This document shows, piece after piece, positions 48,017 to 51,184 of a stretch of 51,184 nucleotides of DNA (positions are counted from its first letter, which is position 1; each line of letters starts with the position of its first letter). Both the position numbers and the translations under genes were made by a program. The stretch lies in contig CAMOWA010000008.1 in assembly GCA_946628005.1 (NCBI GenBank), positions 1 to 51,184 of the forward strand, in the 5' to 3' direction. The stretch is from an uncultured Caryophanales bacterium (GTDB lineage Bacteria > Bacillota_I > Bacilli_A > RF39 > UBA660). The notes beneath the pieces were generated by a model. The model was not told where the DNA came from, did no database searches, and saw only the letters and a program-made list of their open reading frames with translations.

Positions 48017-48916
48017 ATGGGATTAAAAATAGAAAACGTATCGAAAAAATATGGAACAAAACAAGTAGTAGATAATATATCAATAAAACTTGATAAACCA
48101 GAAGTATTTGGACTTCTTGGGACAAATGGAGCCGGAAAAACAACAACAATAAGAATGCTTCTTGGAATAATAAAAAAAGACTCAGGAACAATAACATGGA
48201 ATGATAAAGAAGTAGATAGAAAAAGCGTAAACTTTGGATACCTTCCAGAAGAAAGAGGAGTATATCCAAAAGTAAAAATAATGGATCAATTAAAATACTT
48301 CGCAGAATTAAAGGGAATGAAAAAAGAAGAAACAATTAAGTCAATTAATAGTTGGGCAAAAAAATTAAAAGTAGAAGAATACTTAGAATTACCAGCAGAA
48401 AAACTATCAAAAGGAAATCAACAAAAAATACAATTCATGACAGCAGTAATACATAACCCAGATTTAATAGTATTAGATGAACCATTTTCAGGACTAGATC
48501 CAGTAAATACAGAAATACTAAAAAATGTAATAATTGACTTAGTAAAAAAAGGAAAATACATCATAATGTCCGCACATGAAATGCACACTATAGAAGAATT
48601 CTGTACAGATATACTAATACTTAATAAAGGAAAAACAGTATTAAAAGGAAATATACAAGAAATAAAAAATACATATAAAGCAAATAGAATAAAAATTGAA
48701 TCAACAGAAGATATCACAGAAATAATAAAGGAACAAAAATTAAAGATAGAAAATTCACATGATAACTCATACGTTGTAAAAATAGACAATGAAAAACAAG
48801 GACATGATTTACTAAAAGAAATCGTAAAGAAAAAAATAGAAATAAATAAATTTGAAATATTAAAACCTTCATTAAATGACATATTTATAGAGAAAGTAGG
48901 TGGTAAAAATGCGTGA
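48017..48916 (+). CDS. ABC transporter ATP-binding protein (NatA-like)
   Basis: A 299-residue ATPase behind AAAGGA. Walker A GTNGAGKTTT lies at about residues 35-44, the signature is LSKGNQQK, Walker B is LIVLDEPFSGLDP, and the switch His is in MSAHEM. The last 80 residues are the C-terminal regulatory region seen in NatA/CcmA-type (DUF4162) exporters. It pairs with the permease that starts inside its 3' end. Such exporters extrude sodium ions or small molecules; the substrate here is unknown. First chromosomal gene to the right of the element. Confidence 0.9.
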   Translation: MGLKIENVSKKYGTKQVVDNISIKLDKPEVFGLLGTNGAGKTTTIRMLLGIIKKDSGTITWNDKEVDRKSVNFGYLPEERGVYPKVKIMDQLKYFAELKGMKKEETIKSINSWAKKLKVEEYLELPAEKLSKGNQQKIQFMTAVIHNPDLIVLDEPFSGLDPVNTEILKNVIIDLVKKGKYIIMSAHEMHTIEEFCTDILILNKGKTVLKGNIQEIKNTYKANRIKIESTEDITEIIKEQKLKIENSHDNSYVVKIDNEKQGHDLLKEIVKKKIEINKFEILKPSLNDIFIEKVGGKNA

Positions 48917-50102
48917 TACACTTACAGTAATGAAATTCACTGCGCTTGATATGATAAAAAGAAAATCATTTATAATATCAACAATAATTATATTATCAAT
49001 GATAGTAATAGGATTTAATATACCAAACATAATAAAAAAATTTAAAACTGAGAATGATATTATTTTAATTGATAAAAATAACATACTTGAAAATAGAATA
49101 AATGAACTAGAATCAAAACAAAAAATAATAACAGAAGAAAAAAATATAGAAGAAATAAAACAAGAAATAAAAGATGGAAAAATAGAATATGGAATTATTT
49201 TAGAAAAAGAAAACAATAATATAACATTCACATATATCCTAGAAAATGAAATGACTAGTGGACCAAGCGAAGAATTTATATCACAAATAACAAATATTTA
49301 TAAAGATATACAAATAGAAAAACTAAATATATCTAAAGAAGAAAGAGAAACAATTAATCCAACATTTGATTTTAAAATAGATGCAGTAGATGAAAATATA
49401 ACAGGAAATCCATTAGTCATGATGTTATCATCACTTGTATTATTCTACGCAGTATATTTCTGTGCATTTCAAGTATCAAGTTCAATAACAACAGAAAAAA
49501 CATCAAAAATAATAGAAACACTAGTAACATCAACAAGCCCAACAAATATAATAATAGGAAAAACACTAGGAATAGGAATAGTTGGATTATGTCAATTAGC
49601 TGCAATAATTATAACAGCATATATAAGCGCTACAACATTCATTGAAAAAGAATTACTAGAACTAGCACTTGATACATCATCATTAACACTATCCTTAGGA
49701 TTAATAACACTACTATACTTTATACTAGGGTACCTAACATATGGATTATTATATGCTCTAACAGGTTCAACAGTAAGTAAACCAGAAGATATACAATCAG
49801 CAAATCAACCAGTAGTATTTATAACAATGATAGGATTCTACCTAGCATACTTTTCAATGATGAATCCATCAAGCAGTATAAACAAACTAGCCGCATTATT
49901 ACCTATATCTTCACCATTCTGTATGCCATTTAGAATAATGATGCATGCAGCAACAACAAGTGAAATACTATTATCACTAGGAATACTAGTAATAACAATA
50001 ATTGTTGTCGCAAATATTGCAATAAAAATATATAAAAATGCAATACTAAACTATGGAAAAGCAAATATAAAAGATTTAATAAAAATGTATAAACAAAAAT
50101 AG
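48909..50102 (+). CDS. ABC-2 family permease (NatB-like)
   Basis: A 397-residue membrane protein from ATG 48909, five bases after AGGTGG, overlapping the ATPase gene. One N-terminal membrane helix (about 20-38) is followed by an extracellular region of about 130 residues rich in Glu/Lys and five more helices from about residue 175, with SSSITTEKTSKIIETLVTS, a typical ABC-2 coupling segment. The layout is that of NatB-like sodium-efflux or related permeases. Works with the 48017 ATPase. Confidence 0.85.
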   Translation: MRDTLTVMKFTALDMIKRKSFIISTIIILSMIVIGFNIPNIIKKFKTENDIILIDKNNILENRINELESKQKIITEEKNIEEIKQEIKDGKIEYGIILEKENNNITFTYILENEMTSGPSEEFISQITNIYKDIQIEKLNISKEERETINPTFDFKIDAVDENITGNPLVMMLSSLVLFYAVYFCAFQVSSSITTEKTSKIIETLVTSTSPTNIIIGKTLGIGIVGLCQLAAIIITAYISATTFIEKELLELALDTSSLTLSLGLITLLYFILGYLTYGLLYALTGSTVSKPEDIQSANQPVVFITMIGFYLAYFSMMNPSSSINKLAALLPISSPFCMPFRIMMHAATTSEILLSLGILVITIIVVANIAIKIYKNAILNYGKANIKDLIKMYKQK

Positions 50103-50110
50103 GAGAAAAT

Positions 50111-50623
50111 ATGGAAAAAATAGTAAATATATTTATTGGATTATTCGGAGGAATAACTGGAACAGTTCTAGGAAAAGAAATATTAGTATTTATAATATCA
50201 CTAATGCCAATACTAGAACTTCGTGGAGGACTACTAGCTGCAAGCCTAATAGGACTAGACCCAATACCAAGCTATATAATATCAGTAATTGGAAATATAC
50301 TACCAGTACCATTTATACTATGGTTTATGGGTAGAATACTAAAATGGATGAAAACAAGAAAAAAACTAAAAAAAATAGCAAACTGGATAGATAAAAAAGT
50401 AGAAAAAAATAGAGAAAAAATAGAAAAATTTGGTTTCTGGGGACTAGTACTATTCGTTGGAATCCCACTACCAGGAACAGGTGCATGGACAGGATGCCTA
50501 GTAGCATCAGTCCTAGAAATGGATAAGAAAAAATCATTCATAGCAGCAATGATAGGAGTAATAATGGCAAGCATAATAATGATGATACTATCATTTGGAC
50601 TATTAAGAGGAATAACAAATTAG
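50111..50623 (+). CDS. Small multidrug export family membrane protein
   Basis: A 170-residue membrane protein (AGGAG upstream) of the Sm_multidrug_ex type: SLMPILELRGGLLAASLIGL near residues 28-47, then VGIPLPGTGAWTGCLVASVL near 115-134. Four to five hydrophobic helices with a Lys-rich loop between residues about 70-97. The family name comes from weak functional data, and the real substrate is not known. It is in the same operon as the ABC exporter. Confidence 0.85.
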   Translation: MEKIVNIFIGLFGGITGTVLGKEILVFIISLMPILELRGGLLAASLIGLDPIPSYIISVIGNILPVPFILWFMGRILKWMKTRKKLKKIANWIDKKVEKNREKIEKFGFWGLVLFVGIPLPGTGAWTGCLVASVLEMDKKKSFIAAMIGVIMASIIMMILSFGLLRGITN

Positions 50624-50637
50624 TTATTCTTTTTTTC
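50610..50637 (+). terminator. Terminator after the export operon
   Basis: GAATAAC/GTTATTC stem with a six-base loop, overlapping the stop codon, and eight T residues. Confidence 0.85.
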
Positions 50638-50694
50638 TATATTGTCATATTATGTAAAATATTGGAATAAAATAAGTGTATTGATTAAAAAATA

Positions 50695-50737
50695 TTGACA
50701 CATGACACCTTGTCATAATATAATTGATATGTTGTCA
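50695..50737 (+). promoter_or_regulatory. Promoter with palindromic operator
   Basis: TTGACA (50695-50700), an 18-base spacer and TATAAT (50719-50724). The spacer holds the perfect inverted repeat ATGACA-CCT-TGTCAT (50702-50716). Further TGACA (50696-50700) and TGTCA (50733-50737) half-sites flank it. A repressor dimer binding here would block RNA polymerase at the ABC gene. The regulator is not in the window. Confidence 0.75.
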
Positions 50738-50753
50738 AAAAAGGAGGATACAA

Positions 50754-51184
50754 ATGTTACAATTAAAAAAAATAAAAAAGAGTTATAAGACAGGTGAATT
50801 CGTTCAACATGCATTAAAAGGAATAGACCTAGAATTTAGAAAAAATGAATTCGTCGCAATACTAGGACCTAGTGGTTCAGGAAAAACAACACTATTAAAT
50901 ATCATAGGAGGACTAGATAGATATGATAGTGGAGATTTAATAATTAATGGAAAATCAACAAAAAAATTTAAGGCTTCAGATTGGGATGCATACAGAAATA
51001 ACTGTATAGGATTTATATTTCAAAGCTATAATCTAATAAACCACATAAGCGTATTAGAAAACGTAGAAATGGGTATGACACTAAGCGGAATAAATGCAAA
51101 AAAACGTCACAAAAAAGCAATGGAAGTACTAAAAAAAGTAGGACTAAAAGACCATGCACATAAAAAACCAAACCAACTATCAGG
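50754..51184 (+). CDS. ABC transporter ATP-binding protein (MacB/LolD type), 5' part
   Basis: The window ends after 143 codons. ATG 50754 has AAGGAGG upstream. The protein opens MLQLKKIKKSYKTGE, has Walker A LGPSGSGKTTLLN near residues 37-49, NIIGGLDRYDSG and the Q-loop IGFIFQSYNLI near 86-96, and is cut just before or in the LSGG signature. These features are those of the MacB/LolD/BceA group, whose members export peptides or antibiotics or sense them. The tightly regulated promoter fits an inducible resistance transporter. The permease should lie beyond the window. Confidence 0.88.
   Translation, partial: MLQLKKIKKSYKTGEFVQHALKGIDLEFRKNEFVAILGPSGSGKTTLLNIIGGLDRYDSGDLIINGKSTKKFKASDWDAYRNNCIGFIFQSYNLINHISVLENVEMGMTLSGINAKKRHKKAMEVLKKVGLKDHAHKKPNQLS

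Noticed and set aside
1-51184. CRISPR array
   Set aside because: No regularly spaced direct repeats of 25-40 bp and no cas genes; the repeated elements seen are att and arm-type sites and protein-domain repeats.
1-51184. Mycoplasma code (TGA as Trp)
   Set aside because: gpsA and several element genes end in TGA with the next start overlapping, and tryptophans are encoded by TGG.

Overview
The window looks like a chromosomal stretch of a very AT-rich, low-GC Gram-positive bacterium (Bacillota, or a gut lineage close to Mollicutes) that has been interrupted by one integrative and conjugative element (ICE) of about 44.6 kb. The standard genetic code applies: TGA is used as a stop (for example in gpsA) and Trp is TGG. 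The chromosomal flanks have strongly A-ending codons (ATA for Ile, AAA, GAA). The element uses more ATT/TAT/GAT-type codons, so the composition changes at both junctions.

Left chromosome (1-3343): the 3' end of a cysteine desulfurase, two thioredoxin-fold redox genes (a small thioredoxin and a thioredoxin-CcdA-like membrane fusion), gpsA, a coiled-coil protein, then the promoter and 5' half of a tRNA-Arg(CCT). The matching 3' half lies at 47910-47954. The two junctions share the 14-bp direct repeat CTCCTAAGCGATAG, covering the anticodon loop and the 3' side of the anticodon stem. The element therefore splits the tRNA, and neither end of the element restores it. Inside its left end the element carries a complete, different tRNA-Arg(CCT) at 3693-3769, which probably replaces the lost function.

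Element, left part (4.2-17.3 kb): a sigma region-4-like regulator, a structured non-coding region, a phage tail-collar-like protein, a 2008-residue WapA/Rhs-type polymorphic toxin without a signal peptide, a putative immunity gene, a second structured non-coding region, a holin and an amidase endolysin. Next come a tandem-HTH repressor-like gene, other small regulators and a leader region with two short ORFs and an attenuator-like hairpin. No phage capsid, terminase, sheath or tube genes are present. I read the toxin segment as a candidate lysis-dependent toxin release system carried by an ICE.

Element, middle and right (17.3-45.7 kb): a lipoprotein-like surface protein, a thioester-domain/SpaA-repeat adhesin with a VPNTL sorting signal, SSB, DUF2958, a type IV secretion set (VirB2-like, VirB6-like, PrgI, VirB4, M23 hydrolase), a YaaC-like cargo gene, a run of small acidic proteins, a primase-like protein, an oriT-like region with two ribbon-helix-helix proteins and a MobL-type relaxase, a HEPN-like protein, the VirD4/TraG coupling protein, a sortase, an excisionase-like protein and a tyrosine integrase with duplicated N-terminal arm-binding-like domains. 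Nine element proteins, seven of them between 32.1 and 36.2 kb, end in a hydrophobic-Glu-Leu/Met tail, which I flag as a candidate C-terminal signal. Cargo at the right end is a histidine phosphatase, a TmrB-like ATP-binding protein and another HEPN-like protein.

Right chromosome (47924-51184): a NatAB-like ABC transporter, a small multidrug-export-family membrane protein, and the start of a MacB/LolD-type ABC ATPase behind a promoter with a palindromic operator.
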